Assembly: GCA_964420285.1 (NCBI GenBank)
Contig: CAYQTE010000030.1
Coordinates: 1 to 52,059, forward strand
Length of the DNA stretch: 52,059 nt
Origin: CAYQTE01 sp964420285
GTDB lineage: Bacteria; Planctomycetota; Phycisphaerae; Tepidisphaerales; Tepidisphaeraceae
Reading direction: 5' to 3'
Of this stretch, positions 9,272-18,449 are shown piece after piece. Position 1 is the first letter of the stretch. Each line of letters begins with the position of its first letter. The notes under the pieces are model-generated. The model saw only the letters and a program-made list of their open reading frames with translations, was not told the origin of the DNA and searched no databases. Position numbers and translations under genes: made by a program.

Positions 9272-9622
9272 ATGAGCATCTTCGACGGCCTGAAAAACCT
9301 CGGTAACCTTCGCGACCTCATGAAGAATGCCGGCCAGCTTCAGGCCCGCATGAAGGAAATGCAGGATCGCCTCGCCGCCCAGCTTGTCATCGCCGATTCA
9401 GCCGCCGGCGCCGTCGAAGCCACCGTCAACGGCCGTATGGAACTCGTCAAGCTCCGCATCGACAAGACCCGCATCAACCCGGCCGACACCGAACTCCTGG
9501 AAGACCTGATCGTCGCCGCCGTCGCCGCCGCCCAATCCAAGGCCGCCGACTCCCTCAAGCAATCCATGTCCGACATGGCCACCGAACTTGGCCTCCCCCC
9601 CGGCATGCTCCCCGGCGTCTAG
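9272..9622 (+). CDS. ybaB: YbaB/EbfC-family nucleoid-associated protein
   Basis: 116 residues from the ATG at 9272, MSIFDGLKNLGNLRDLMKNA. The family forms small dimeric DNA-binding proteins with a coiled-coil-like tweezer shape, and its members are about 100-115 residues. Visible traits are the Met/Lys/Gln-rich N-terminal helix (QLQARMKEMQDRLAAQ), the central strand segment GAVEATVNGRMELVKLRID, and the C-terminal helices ending in GLPPGMLPGV. It lies 23 bases behind dnaX. In many bacteria dnaX-ybaB-recR form an operon; recR is not present here. Confidence 0.92.
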   Translation: MSIFDGLKNLGNLRDLMKNAGQLQARMKEMQDRLAAQLVIADSAAGAVEATVNGRMELVKLRIDKTRINPADTELLEDLIVAAVAAAQSKAADSLKQSMSDMATELGLPPGMLPGV

Positions 9623-9720
9623 CGGACAATCCTGCTCCGCCCGATCTCTCCCCTTCTCACATTCCATTTGGATATCCCCTGCCAGATTTGTATCATCAAG
9701 CCCAACTGGGAAAGGGGCTT

Positions 9721-12390
9721 ATGGCGGCGGCAAATCAGCGTCTGGGCGAGTACATCCTGATCGACCGCATCGGCAGCGGCGCATTCGGCGAAGTCTGGCG
9801 TGCCCGCCACCACGCCTGGGCCGATCAGATCGTCGCCATCAAAATCCCCACCGACTCCCGCTACGCCAGCTACCTGCAAAAAGAAGGCGCCGCCATCGGC
9901 CGACTGGCGCATCCCACCATCGTCAAAGCCATCGCCTTCGACCCCTACCACGATCCGGCCTACCTGGTGATGGAATATGTCGACGGCCCGAATCTTCGCC
10001 AATTGATTCAAGACGACCGGATATCTATCGCCGATGCCGTCGCCATCATGAAGCAGGTTCTTGACGCTCTGCATTATGCACACGCTCGCGGCATCATCCA
10101 CCGCGACGTGAAGCCAGAGAACATCTTGATCGACAGATGCCTCGCCGCGATTGGGTTTTCCAAGCCCGGCAGCGTCAGGCTGGGCGATTTCGGCCTCGGC
10201 AGCACCGACGTTCAAAACCCCAATTCAATCGTCTTCTCGGCCGACCGCCAAGCGAGCACCCGCATCGTCGGCTCGGCGGCGTACATGTCCCCCGAACAAC
10301 GCGACGGCGGCAAGATCGACGCCCGCTCCGACCTCTATTCCTGCGGCATCGTCCTCTTCGAAATGCTCACCGGCCAACGCCCGGCCGGTGCGGAATCCCC
10401 GAGCGAGGTCAACCCCAACGTGCCAAGGTCCATCGACGAGGTCTTCCGCCTGGCTTATGCTCGCCTCGATCACCGGTTCGCCTCCGCCAAAGATTTTTTC
10501 AATGCATTGGTGCCACCGGCGACATTCAACATGCCGCCGACGCTGGTGCCACAGACGCCGCCGATGCTGACATTCGCGCCGCCCGCGCTGGGCAGTATGC
10601 CACCACCGCTGCCACCGGCTCCGCGAGCAACGCCGCCAGACCCAAAGCAGATATCGGGATTTGCGTCATCTCTTGGCAACATGCTCACGTCCGCCGCGCG
10701 TGACATGGCGCTCCGCGAAAGCCGTCAGGAGAATTGGTCGTCGCGCTCGCGGAGGTCTCGCCAGCCAAGGCCGAGGCGTGAATCGGCTACCGCACCGCTT
10801 AGCGAATTGTCGCGATTTGTCATCGCGATGATTGTTCTCCTCATCGTCGGGCCGGTTGCCCTCAAGGTGATGCTCAGCATCTTCGTCCATGAGGCACAAA
10901 CAACGATCGCGCCCCCTGTTTGGCCGACTCCCAATGCGGTTCCTCCTCGTCCGCCCGCTGCACCTCCTGATGAACAGGCACGCACACCACAAGACGTGGC
11001 TGGCCCGGCGCGATGGCCGATCGCCGGCGCGAGAAATTCCAACGGCCTGCCGCCCCCGGTGCAACAACCGGCCGCACAAATGCCCAAGCCACCATCGCCT
11101 CCGGTACCAGCGGCGGCGCAGGCTGCGCCCCCAGCAAAAGAAACCACCGCGGTAGCATCACTCGTGCCAACAGGGCGCATGCTCGCGATCCCGAGCACCC
11201 CCGATGAACTGGTGGCAGCTAAAGCCGCGGCTGCGGCGGCCCAAGCAAAATACGATGCCATATTGGCTGACGATCCCGGGTACCAGCAAGCCAAGTCCAC
11301 GGCCGATCGGGCGGAATCTGTCGTCAAGTCGCTTAGGGACAGCGAGACTGCCGGTAGCGCCAGCTTGGCTGCTGCCAGCCAGAAATGGATTAACGCAAAG
11401 AGTGCCCTCGCCGAAGAGGCAGCTCGCGTCGCAACGGCTCAAAATCAACTGCGCATCACCATTCTGGCGGAAACTGCAAAAGCCAACGATAGCGAAGAAA
11501 ACGGCCGCATCGCCCTGTATTCGCTGGACCAGTTGCTGACGCTGGACCCGAAGAACCCAGAGGCATTGGCGTTGCGGGCCAAGATCCGCAGCTATTACTT
11601 TGTGACAAACTCAGTCGGCATGACGTTGATGGTGATCAAGCCCGGGACGTTCCACATGGGCAGTGCTGCGGACGAGCAAGGTCGGTTTGACAACGAACTG
11701 CAGCACGAAGTGAGGTTGACGAAGGGCTACATGATGGCCACGACCCTTGTGACGGTAAGCCAATTCGCGATTTTCGAGAGCAACGCCCCCTATAAGACGG
11801 CTCCGGAAACCCAAGGCTATGGCGCCGGTGCATCATGGCACAACCCAGGTTTCGACCAGGGAGACGACTATCCAGCGGTGGAGGTCAGTTGGTATGACGC
11901 CGTGGCCTTCTGCGATTGGCTAAGCAAGAAAGAAGGACAACATTATCGTCTCCCGACCGAAGCGGAGTGGGAGTACGCTGCGCGAGCCGGAAGCCAAACG
12001 GCTTACTGGTGGGGCGACAGCCCCATCGACGGACACGGTTGCGCGAACTGTCTGGACCTTGCCGCCAAGGGCAAGGTCGCCGGCGCTGACAGTTTCAATT
12101 GGTCGGACGGCTACATCTACACATCGCCCGTGGGCCGGTTCAAGTCGAACGCATGGGGTTTGTATGACATGGCGGGCAACGTTTGGGAGTGGTGCGCCGA
12201 TTGGCTCGGCGACTACCCCGTCGGCAATGTTGCGGACCCACGCGGACCCAACAGCGGGCAAAATCGCGTGCTGAGGGGAGCGTCGTGGGGCAATGGTCCA
12301 GGCTCCTGCCGTGTTGCTCGCCGCCATGGCATCCCTCCGGATGTGCGGCAAAACAACGTTGGCTTCCGCATCGTGCTGGAGTCCGAATAA
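9721..12390 (+). CDS. Transmembrane Ser/Thr protein kinase fused to a C-terminal FGE-sulfatase-like domain
   Basis: 889 residues. I chose ATG 9721, preceded by GGGAAAGGGG, over an upstream TTG (9688). Domain order: Pkn2-type kinase (about 10-270) with GSGAFGEV, the ATP-binding Lys41 in AIKI, HRDVKPEN (127-134), DFG starting at Asp156 and SPEQ in the activation segment; a Pro-rich stretch; one transmembrane helix (FVIAMIVLLIVGPVALKVML, about 360-385); a second Pro-rich segment; an Ala/Lys/Glu-rich probable coiled coil; then an FGE-sulfatase/SUMF1-like fold (about 620-885) with MVIKPGTFHMGS, LPTEAEWEYAARAG, GLYDMAGNVWEWCADW and VLRGASWGN. The Cys pair used by true formylglycine-generating enzymes is not evident, so this outer domain is more likely a sensor or binding module. 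All kinase catalytic residues are present. The kinase would be cytoplasmic and the FGE-like domain outside. Confidence 0.92.
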   Translation: MAAANQRLGEYILIDRIGSGAFGEVWRARHHAWADQIVAIKIPTDSRYASYLQKEGAAIGRLAHPTIVKAIAFDPYHDPAYLVMEYVDGPNLRQLIQDDRISIADAVAIMKQVLDALHYAHARGIIHRDVKPENILIDRCLAAIGFSKPGSVRLGDFGLGSTDVQNPNSIVFSADRQASTRIVGSAAYMSPEQRDGGKIDARSDLYSCGIVLFEMLTGQRPAGAESPSEVNPNVPRSIDEVFRLAYARLDHRFASAKDFFNALVPPATFNMPPTLVPQTPPMLTFAPPALGSMPPPLPPAPRATPPDPKQISGFASSLGNMLTSAARDMALRESRQENWSSRSRRSRQPRPRRESATAPLSELSRFVIAMIVLLIVGPVALKVMLSIFVHEAQTTIAPPVWPTPNAVPPRPPAAPPDEQARTPQDVAGPARWPIAGARNSNGLPPPVQQPAAQMPKPPSPPVPAAAQAAPPAKETTAVASLVPTGRMLAIPSTPDELVAAKAAAAAAQAKYDAILADDPGYQQAKSTADRAESVVKSLRDSETAGSASLAAASQKWINAKSALAEEAARVATAQNQLRITILAETAKANDSEENGRIALYSLDQLLTLDPKNPEALALRAKIRSYYFVTNSVGMTLMVIKPGTFHMGSAADEQGRFDNELQHEVRLTKGYMMATTLVTVSQFAIFESNAPYKTAPETQGYGAGASWHNPGFDQGDDYPAVEVSWYDAVAFCDWLSKKEGQHYRLPTEAEWEYAARAGSQTAYWWGDSPIDGHGCANCLDLAAKGKVAGADSFNWSDGYIYTSPVGRFKSNAWGLYDMAGNVWEWCADWLGDYPVGNVADPRGPNSGQNRVLRGASWGNGPGSCRVARRHGIPPDVRQNNVGFRIVLESE

Positions 12391-12443
12391 CGCCTCAATG
12401 CCGCTCCCCTACGCGGCCCCATCCCGGCTATCAACTGCCGACG

Positions 12444-12676
12444 ATGAACTCGGATTTCTCAAGGGAAGGAAGCGATACCGCCAAGCCGGCAACCCCGCCG
12501 GGTTCGGGTTCCCTGCGCCTCGCGGCAATCGACGTGGGCTCCAACAGCATTCACATGATCGTCGCGCAGGCGGATGCGGATCGGGGTCGACTCTGCAGAA
12601 AGACATGGAGCTTGGATGTGCCGGCTGTCAAAGGCGATCGGGAGGGTCAAGCGAAATCGTCGCCACGCTTGAATAA
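12444..12676 (+). pseudogene. Remnant of an exopolyphosphatase (Ppx/GppA)
   Basis: A frame opening at ATG 12444 reads, after a short leader, LRLAAIDVGSNSIHMIVAQA, which is the first beta-strand and phosphate-binding loop of Ppx/GppA phosphatases (ASKHA fold). After about 55 residues the similarity stops. In another frame the sequence GGSSEIVATLE then ends at TAA 12674-12676, resembling the second Ppx phosphate loop (IGGGSxEI), which normally lies about 100 residues later. I read this as a gene with a large internal deletion and a frameshift. Full-length members have 300-500 residues. It sits between the kinase gene and a convergent small gene. Confidence 0.6.
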
Positions 12677-12696
12677 GACCGGCCCACGCCTTCAGC

Positions 12697-12993
12697 TCAT
12701 TCCGGCTGGATCAGTTCCGGCGCGACGCGCCATTGGCCGCGGTGGTCGCTGATGATCGTGACCGATTTGCGGTTGTAGCGGCTGATGACGCCGTGGATGA
12801 TTTCGCCGGCCGAGGTGGTGAAGCGGACGCGCTGGCCGATGCGATAGTTCATCATCGCGCTGTGGCTGCGGATTTGGCGCATAAGGCGCAGGCGTTCGAC
12901 GACGACATGGTTGAGCTGGGCCAATTCCTCCTCGGTCAGCCGGTCCAGCACCGACAAGACGGCCGGCAGATTGTTTTCACTGGTGGCGTCCAT
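12697..12993 (-). CDS. Conserved-looking small protein, possible beta-barrel nucleic-acid-binding fold
   Basis: 98 residues, unrecognised family. The N-terminal half is helical (LSVLDRLTEEELAQLNHVVV). The C-terminal half alternates as in a small beta-barrel (YRIGQRVRFTTSAGEIIHG, then VISRYNRKSVTIISDHRGQW), a pattern like KOW/Tudor/SH3-type domains that bind RNA or protein. Charge and codon patterns look like real coding sequence, and there is no overlapping gene. It points away from the scaffold gap. The DNA or RNA-binding idea is inference only. Confidence 0.75.
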   Translation of the reverse strand: MDATSENNLPAVLSVLDRLTEEELAQLNHVVVERLRLMRQIRSHSAMMNYRIGQRVRFTTSAGEIIHGVISRYNRKSVTIISDHRGQWRVAPELIQPE

Positions 12994-13303
12994 GCCCGCA
13001 CTTTCGCCGGGCGCGGGAGTTTTGTCGAGTGTTCCGACGCCCCGGGGGGCGAAAGTTATCTTGGCTCCCCGGCTCCCTGTCTCCCCCTTTCCCCCGCTTG
13101 GTCCCCACGCCCAGATCGGACTGGGGCTCGGCAGAGTTCATACCAAATCTACATCCACTGNNNNNNNNNNNNNNNNNNNNNNNNNNNNNNNNNNNNNNNN
13201 NNNNNNNNNNNNNNNNNNNNNNNNNNNNNNNNNNNNNNNNNNNNNNNNNNNNNNNNNNNNCACGCCCAGATCGGACTGGGGCTCGGCAGAGTTCATACCA
13301 AAT
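12994..13303. other. Scaffold gap region with pyrimidine-rich tract
   Basis: 310 bases without a gene. They contain the start region of the small minus-strand gene, a C/T-rich tract (about 13062-13105) similar in style to the one next to the gap in dnaX, and 100 Ns (13161-13260). The bases on both sides of the Ns are identical (see the repeat entry). The true distance and content here are unknown. Confidence 0.8.
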
Positions 13304-13315
13304 CTACATCCACTG
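13106..13315. repeat. 55-base exact direct duplication flanking a 100-N gap
   Basis: Bases 13106-13160 and 13261-13315 are identical over 55 bases (both begin CACGCCCAGATCGGACTGGG and end TACATCCACTG). The second copy includes the last codons of the DapA-family gene. Identical contig ends placed either side of a default-size gap are the mark of an unmerged overlap, so the gap is probably artificial and true length nil. Confidence 0.85.
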
Positions 13316-14224
13316 CTGATTGGCGGCCAGGAGGGTCTTGGCGGCTTCGGCGACTTTGGGGTGGTCGGCGGGGTCGAGGTTGCTCATCAGCGGGAGAAGC
13401 GGGCCGGTGTCGGCGATCCCGCACAGACGCACCGCTTCGTGCAGCACGCGGACCGGGTTGATCTGGTTGCGAAGGTCTTCCAGCGGCTTGCAGATCAGGC
13501 GGATGCGGTCGGCCGTGGCATAGTCGCCGGCGCGAATCGCCTTGAGCATCGCCGCAAACGCGGCGGGGGCGATGTTGATGACGCCGGCGGTGAAACCGGG
13601 GAGCTTGAAATCACGCATGTGGATGATCGCGGGCTGCTCGCCCAGGCCGCTGATGATGAGGCGGCGATCGACGGCGTCACACAGTGCCGAGAGAAACGGA
13701 TCGTGGGCCGCATCGGGACGGACGATGGCGTATTTGATGCCGCAAATAACGCCCGACGAAGCCAGACGCGATATCTCGGGGATGTCGACGTAGCCGTCGT
13801 TCTTGAGATAAAGGAGTGCGGGAATACCGGCGGCATCGACAAACCGGCGGATACCGGCCTCGACGCCACGGCTGGTGACCGGGCCTTGCAGGGGCAGAAT
13901 CATCACGGTGGGGAATTTGTGATTTCGCACCAGCCGGGCCTGATCCATCATCGTGCCCCAGAGGCTGGACACCGAGGGAATCATCAGGGTTTCTGGCCCG
14001 GCCAGTTGTTCGAGGCAGGAAAGAACCTCATCGTATTCGCTGAGGGGAATGTGGTAGAAATTGGCATTGCCGCCATAAAGCAGCGTGGTAATGCCGCCGC
14101 TTTCGATGTGGCGGATCAGGCGGGCGTTTTGCGAGCGGCTGATGGACAGATCGGCGTTGCGGCACAGTGGCGGCACGGCCATCACCGAAGCGACGAGTCG
14201 CTGGGGGGTCAGCGTTGTAATCAT
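13304..14224 (-). CDS. Dihydrodipicolinate synthase/N-acetylneuraminate lyase-family protein, probable 2-keto-3-deoxy sugar acid aldolase or dehydratase
   Basis: 306 residues, the usual length of this TIM-barrel class I aldolase family. The Schiff-base lysine is Lys164 in GIKYA, and the catalytic tyrosine is Tyr139 in PALLYLKNDGYV. The usual GTTGE substrate loop is replaced by YGGNANFYHIPLSEY (50-64), which argues against true DapA and for a sugar-acid-type member. It lies 24 bases after the IlvD/Edd dehydratase gene and opposite a GntP permease. A pathway of uptake, dehydration to a 2-keto-3-deoxy acid, then cleavage or further dehydration fits well. The exact sugar cannot be read from the sequence. 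The 3' end overlaps the duplicated contig end. Confidence 0.85.
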   Translation of the reverse strand: MITTLTPQRLVASVMAVPPLCRNADLSISRSQNARLIRHIESGGITTLLYGGNANFYHIPLSEYDEVLSCLEQLAGPETLMIPSVSSLWGTMMDQARLVRNHKFPTVMILPLQGPVTSRGVEAGIRRFVDAAGIPALLYLKNDGYVDIPEISRLASSGVICGIKYAIVRPDAAHDPFLSALCDAVDRRLIISGLGEQPAIIHMRDFKLPGFTAGVINIAPAAFAAMLKAIRAGDYATADRIRLICKPLEDLRNQINPVRVLHEAVRLCGIADTGPLLPLMSNLDPADHPKVAEAAKTLLAANQQWM

Positions 14225-14248
14225 GAAGGAATCTCCGGGTCGGCTACA

Positions 14249-15988
<1,740 letters not shown>

Positions 15989-16065
15989 GATGCGGTTGGT
16001 CCTTTGTTTGGCGGCGATTATACGGAATCGCCGGCAAAGGTCACCGGGCGAAAGCGTCGGTCAAT

Positions 16066-17403
16066 ATGAATCCACTCCTGATTGTGCTGATTGGCGTGGC
16101 GGTTGTGGTGGGCGGGATATTGTCGCTGCGCCTGCATGCGTTCTTGTCACTGATCGCCGGAGCCATGGTGGTGGCGCTGCTTTCGCCGCAGAAAACTCCC
16201 GTGGGGGAGCGACTGGCCGACGGGTTCGGGGACGAGGCGAAGAAGGTGGGCATCCTCATCGCGATGGCGGCGGTGCTGGGCAAGGCGCTGATGGACTCTG
16301 GTGCGGCCGAGCGGATCGTGCTGAGCCTGCGCCGTGCGCTGGGCGAGGGACAGGTTGCGCTGGCGTATCTGATCAGCGGGTTTGTGATGGCGGCGCTGAT
16401 TTTGAGTGATACGACATTTTACCTGCTGATTCCGCTGGCCCGAGTGACCAGCGCTCGGAGCGGACGCAATTATCTATTGTATATCCTGGCCATTGTGGCT
16501 GGGGCGGTGATGACGCATTCGCTGGTCCCCCCCGCCGCCGGGCCGTTGCTGGTTGCCCAGGATCTGAACGTCAAATTGGGAACGATGATTCTCGGCGGCG
16601 TGATCGTCGGGGCCGTCGCCTCCAGCAGCGGGCTCCTTTATGCGCTCTGGGCCAATCGCAGGTGGCAGATTCCGATGCGCAGCGCACTGGGCGTGTCGGC
16701 GGTGGAACTTGAGCGCGACGCAAGCCGCGATGAGTCTCTGCTGCCGCCGCTGTGGGTATCGGTGTTGCCGATCGCATTGCCTGTGATACTGATAACGCTT
16801 GGGGATTTCGTCGTTAATCCTGTGACGAAAGGGGCGGGGAATCCGAACGTGGCATTGTCTCTGGCAGCGGCGATCGGGCTGGCGATGATGTGGTGGCGAA
16901 AAGAGGGAACGACCCGGCCGCAATTCGCCGCCGCCGTCAGCCAGGCACTGGCCAGCGCGGGGGTAATGGTGCTGATCATCTCGGCCGGGGGCGCATTCGG
17001 TTGGGTTGTCAATCAGACCGGAGTCGCGGCGGTGCTGCGCGAGGATCTTCCGACGGCACGGCTGGCGATCCTGCCCCTGGCGTTTCTGATCACCAGCGCG
17101 TTGCGCACGGCACAGGGCTCGGCGATCGTATCCATGACGACGGCCATCGCGGTGGTGGGTCCGGTGGCGGCGGCGGGATCGCTGGGGTTTCATCCGGTGT
17201 ATCTGGCGCTGGCGATCGGATGCGGGTCGAAACCGATACCGTGGATGAACGATGCGGGATTCTGGATCATCGGGCAGACGTCAGGCATGACCGAGGGCGA
17301 GACCCTCAAGACGGTGAGCATCATGATGACGATCATGGGCATCACCGGACTGGGTGCAATTCTCGTCGGGGCGTGGCTGTTTCCGCTGGTGGCGGTGCAT
17401 TGA
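16066..17403 (+). CDS. GntP-family gluconate/sugar-acid permease
   Basis: 445 residues, almost entirely hydrophobic with about 12 predicted membrane spans, the usual size for GntP symporters. Family traits are the loop DSGAAERIVLSLRRALGEGQ, ILSDTTFYLLIPLA, HSLVPPAAGPLLVA, LRTAQGSAIVSMTTA and the end motif IGCGSKPIPWMNDAGFW. It would import a sugar acid with protons across the inner membrane. It is divergent from the dehydratase gene with 77 bases between the starts, so a shared operator is likely but none is obvious by eye. Confidence 0.9.
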   Translation: MNPLLIVLIGVAVVVGGILSLRLHAFLSLIAGAMVVALLSPQKTPVGERLADGFGDEAKKVGILIAMAAVLGKALMDSGAAERIVLSLRRALGEGQVALAYLISGFVMAALILSDTTFYLLIPLARVTSARSGRNYLLYILAIVAGAVMTHSLVPPAAGPLLVAQDLNVKLGTMILGGVIVGAVASSSGLLYALWANRRWQIPMRSALGVSAVELERDASRDESLLPPLWVSVLPIALPVILITLGDFVVNPVTKGAGNPNVALSLAAAIGLAMMWWRKEGTTRPQFAAAVSQALASAGVMVLIISAGGAFGWVVNQTGVAAVLREDLPTARLAILPLAFLITSALRTAQGSAIVSMTTAIAVVGPVAAAGSLGFHPVYLALAIGCGSKPIPWMNDAGFWIIGQTSGMTEGETLKTVSIMMTIMGITGLGAILVGAWLFPLVAVH

Positions 17404-17492
17404 GCGGCGGCGAGAGGCGGCCTGGAGGCCAAGGCCGGCACTCGGGCATCACGGCAAGAAGTTAACATTCTGCAGACACATATTCGCTAATT

Positions 17493-17508
17493 TGGCACAT
17501 GTTTTGCC
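17493..17508 (+). promoter_or_regulatory. Sigma-54 (-24/-12) promoter candidate
   Basis: TGGCAC, five bases, TTGC (17493-17507) matches the RpoN consensus TGGCAC-N5-TTGC exactly in sequence and spacing. It points toward the polysaccharide operon, with expected transcription start near 17520, leaving a leader of about 930 bases. The same stretch forms an inverted repeat (TTTGGCA/TGCCAAA, 7-base spacer), so a dimeric repressor site is the alternative reading. Confidence 0.5.
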
Positions 17509-18142
17509 AAAGACAGGCTCGTTTCGGCATCCGGACGGTGCCATCATGGTAAGTTGAGCCACGCAGCCGAGACGATAAAGTAAACTTGGCATATTTGGGA
17601 TAACTGGGTATATTTTTCCGCACCAATGGGCGACATACGGCCAAGACGGGACTGGCAATCCGCGGCTGGAAGAGTGCCACTGGGCAGGCGGAAATCAGCT
17701 ATATTATCGGCCTACGGGATGCAGAATGGGAAACTCGCTATGCCCTTGGCCCATTGTCCCTTCTCGAAAATGACGCGTGAGACCGCCGCCCAGCGCGTCT
17801 TACCGAACGCAGATGCGACGGGCTTCTGGCATTCGGCCATGCCGCCAACATGCACCAGCATCGAGCTTGTGACAGTCTATCGCGAGCCCAGTTGTTTCAC
17901 AAACACTTAATCTACAGCTAGATATGCCAAACGAGCCGCGCGGATAGGCCAGGAGGAAAGTCGCATTTTGGCCGCGAACCTGGGCAAGTCACGATGCCAG
18001 TCGACGAACGCAGCTACGCCTGGCGACAGTAGTTAATATGGGGAGATGTGGCATTTTTGGCAAAATAGATAATCAAAAAACGCGGGTCGATACCAACGGC
18101 GTCATTTTTCAGGAAGCACAGATAGCAATAACCTATAACTCT

Positions 18143-18158
18143 TGGCAATGGTCTGGCT
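18143..18158 (+). promoter_or_regulatory. Second, weaker sigma-54-type promoter candidate
   Basis: TTGGCAATGGTCTGGCT has GG (18144-18145) and GC (18156-18157) at the RpoN spacing, but with TGGC in place of TTGC. It is about 290 bases before the first gene of the operon and in the right orientation. On its own this is a weak call. Confidence 0.25.
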
Positions 18159-18449
18159 TTCGATGAACAGCCTGCGGAAGTCCAATAAACGGGCATTATT
18201 GATCGAATTTCGCCACTTTTGACACACGACTTTGTCGTCTTCATGCGTCTTTTGGGGCAGTCCACAAATATAGGGTGGCGTGATCTTGCGGGCGAAGGAC
18301 ATGGGAATTAAATTGTCCGCTTCCGGCTTAGTCTAGCAGAGTCGGGCATTTTCGTGATTGGGTGACGCCGCCCCCAGCGAATCTGGGCGAGCGCATGTGA
18401 GGTTTTGGAGCGCCGGACATTTTTGTGGGACTGGGTGAAGTGTACGCAC

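Larger units (their letters stand above)
17404..18449. other. Long intergenic region before the polysaccharide operon
   Basis: About 1050 bases without a supportable gene; the short frames present lack ribosome sites and protein-like composition. It is more AT-rich than its surroundings. It carries a sigma-54-type promoter match at 17493, a weaker one at 18143, and six copies of TTGGCA/TGCCAA (17492, 17505, 17586, 17925, 18057, 18142). Chance would give about 0.5. It is likely the control region of the operon that begins at 18450. I looked for tRNA and known riboswitch cores and saw none. Confidence 0.55.

Noticed and set aside
7340..9622. A single 760-residue protein joining DnaX and YbaB
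   Set aside because: The continuity depends on the arbitrary 10-N gap. The frame after the gap is not the dnaX frame, and ybaB has its own ATG at 9272 after a proper dnaX stop at 9246-9248.
13113..13120. AGATCGGA as leftover sequencing adapter at the contig end
   Set aside because: Only eight bases match the common adapter and the next bases differ. The duplicated end includes genuine coding sequence of the neighbouring gene.
17401..17440. GGCCT-GG-AGGCC palindrome after the GntP gene as a terminator
   Set aside because: The stem is only five bases and no T-tract follows.
17935..18040. Possible c-di-GMP or other riboswitch before the polysaccharide operon
   Set aside because: The region is rich in G and A and can pair weakly, but I could not find the conserved core of any riboswitch class that I know.
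17404..18449. Small frames (for example 17626-17910 and 18102-18302) as real genes
   Set aside because: They have no ribosome-binding site, no conserved-looking composition and many alternatives in other frames.
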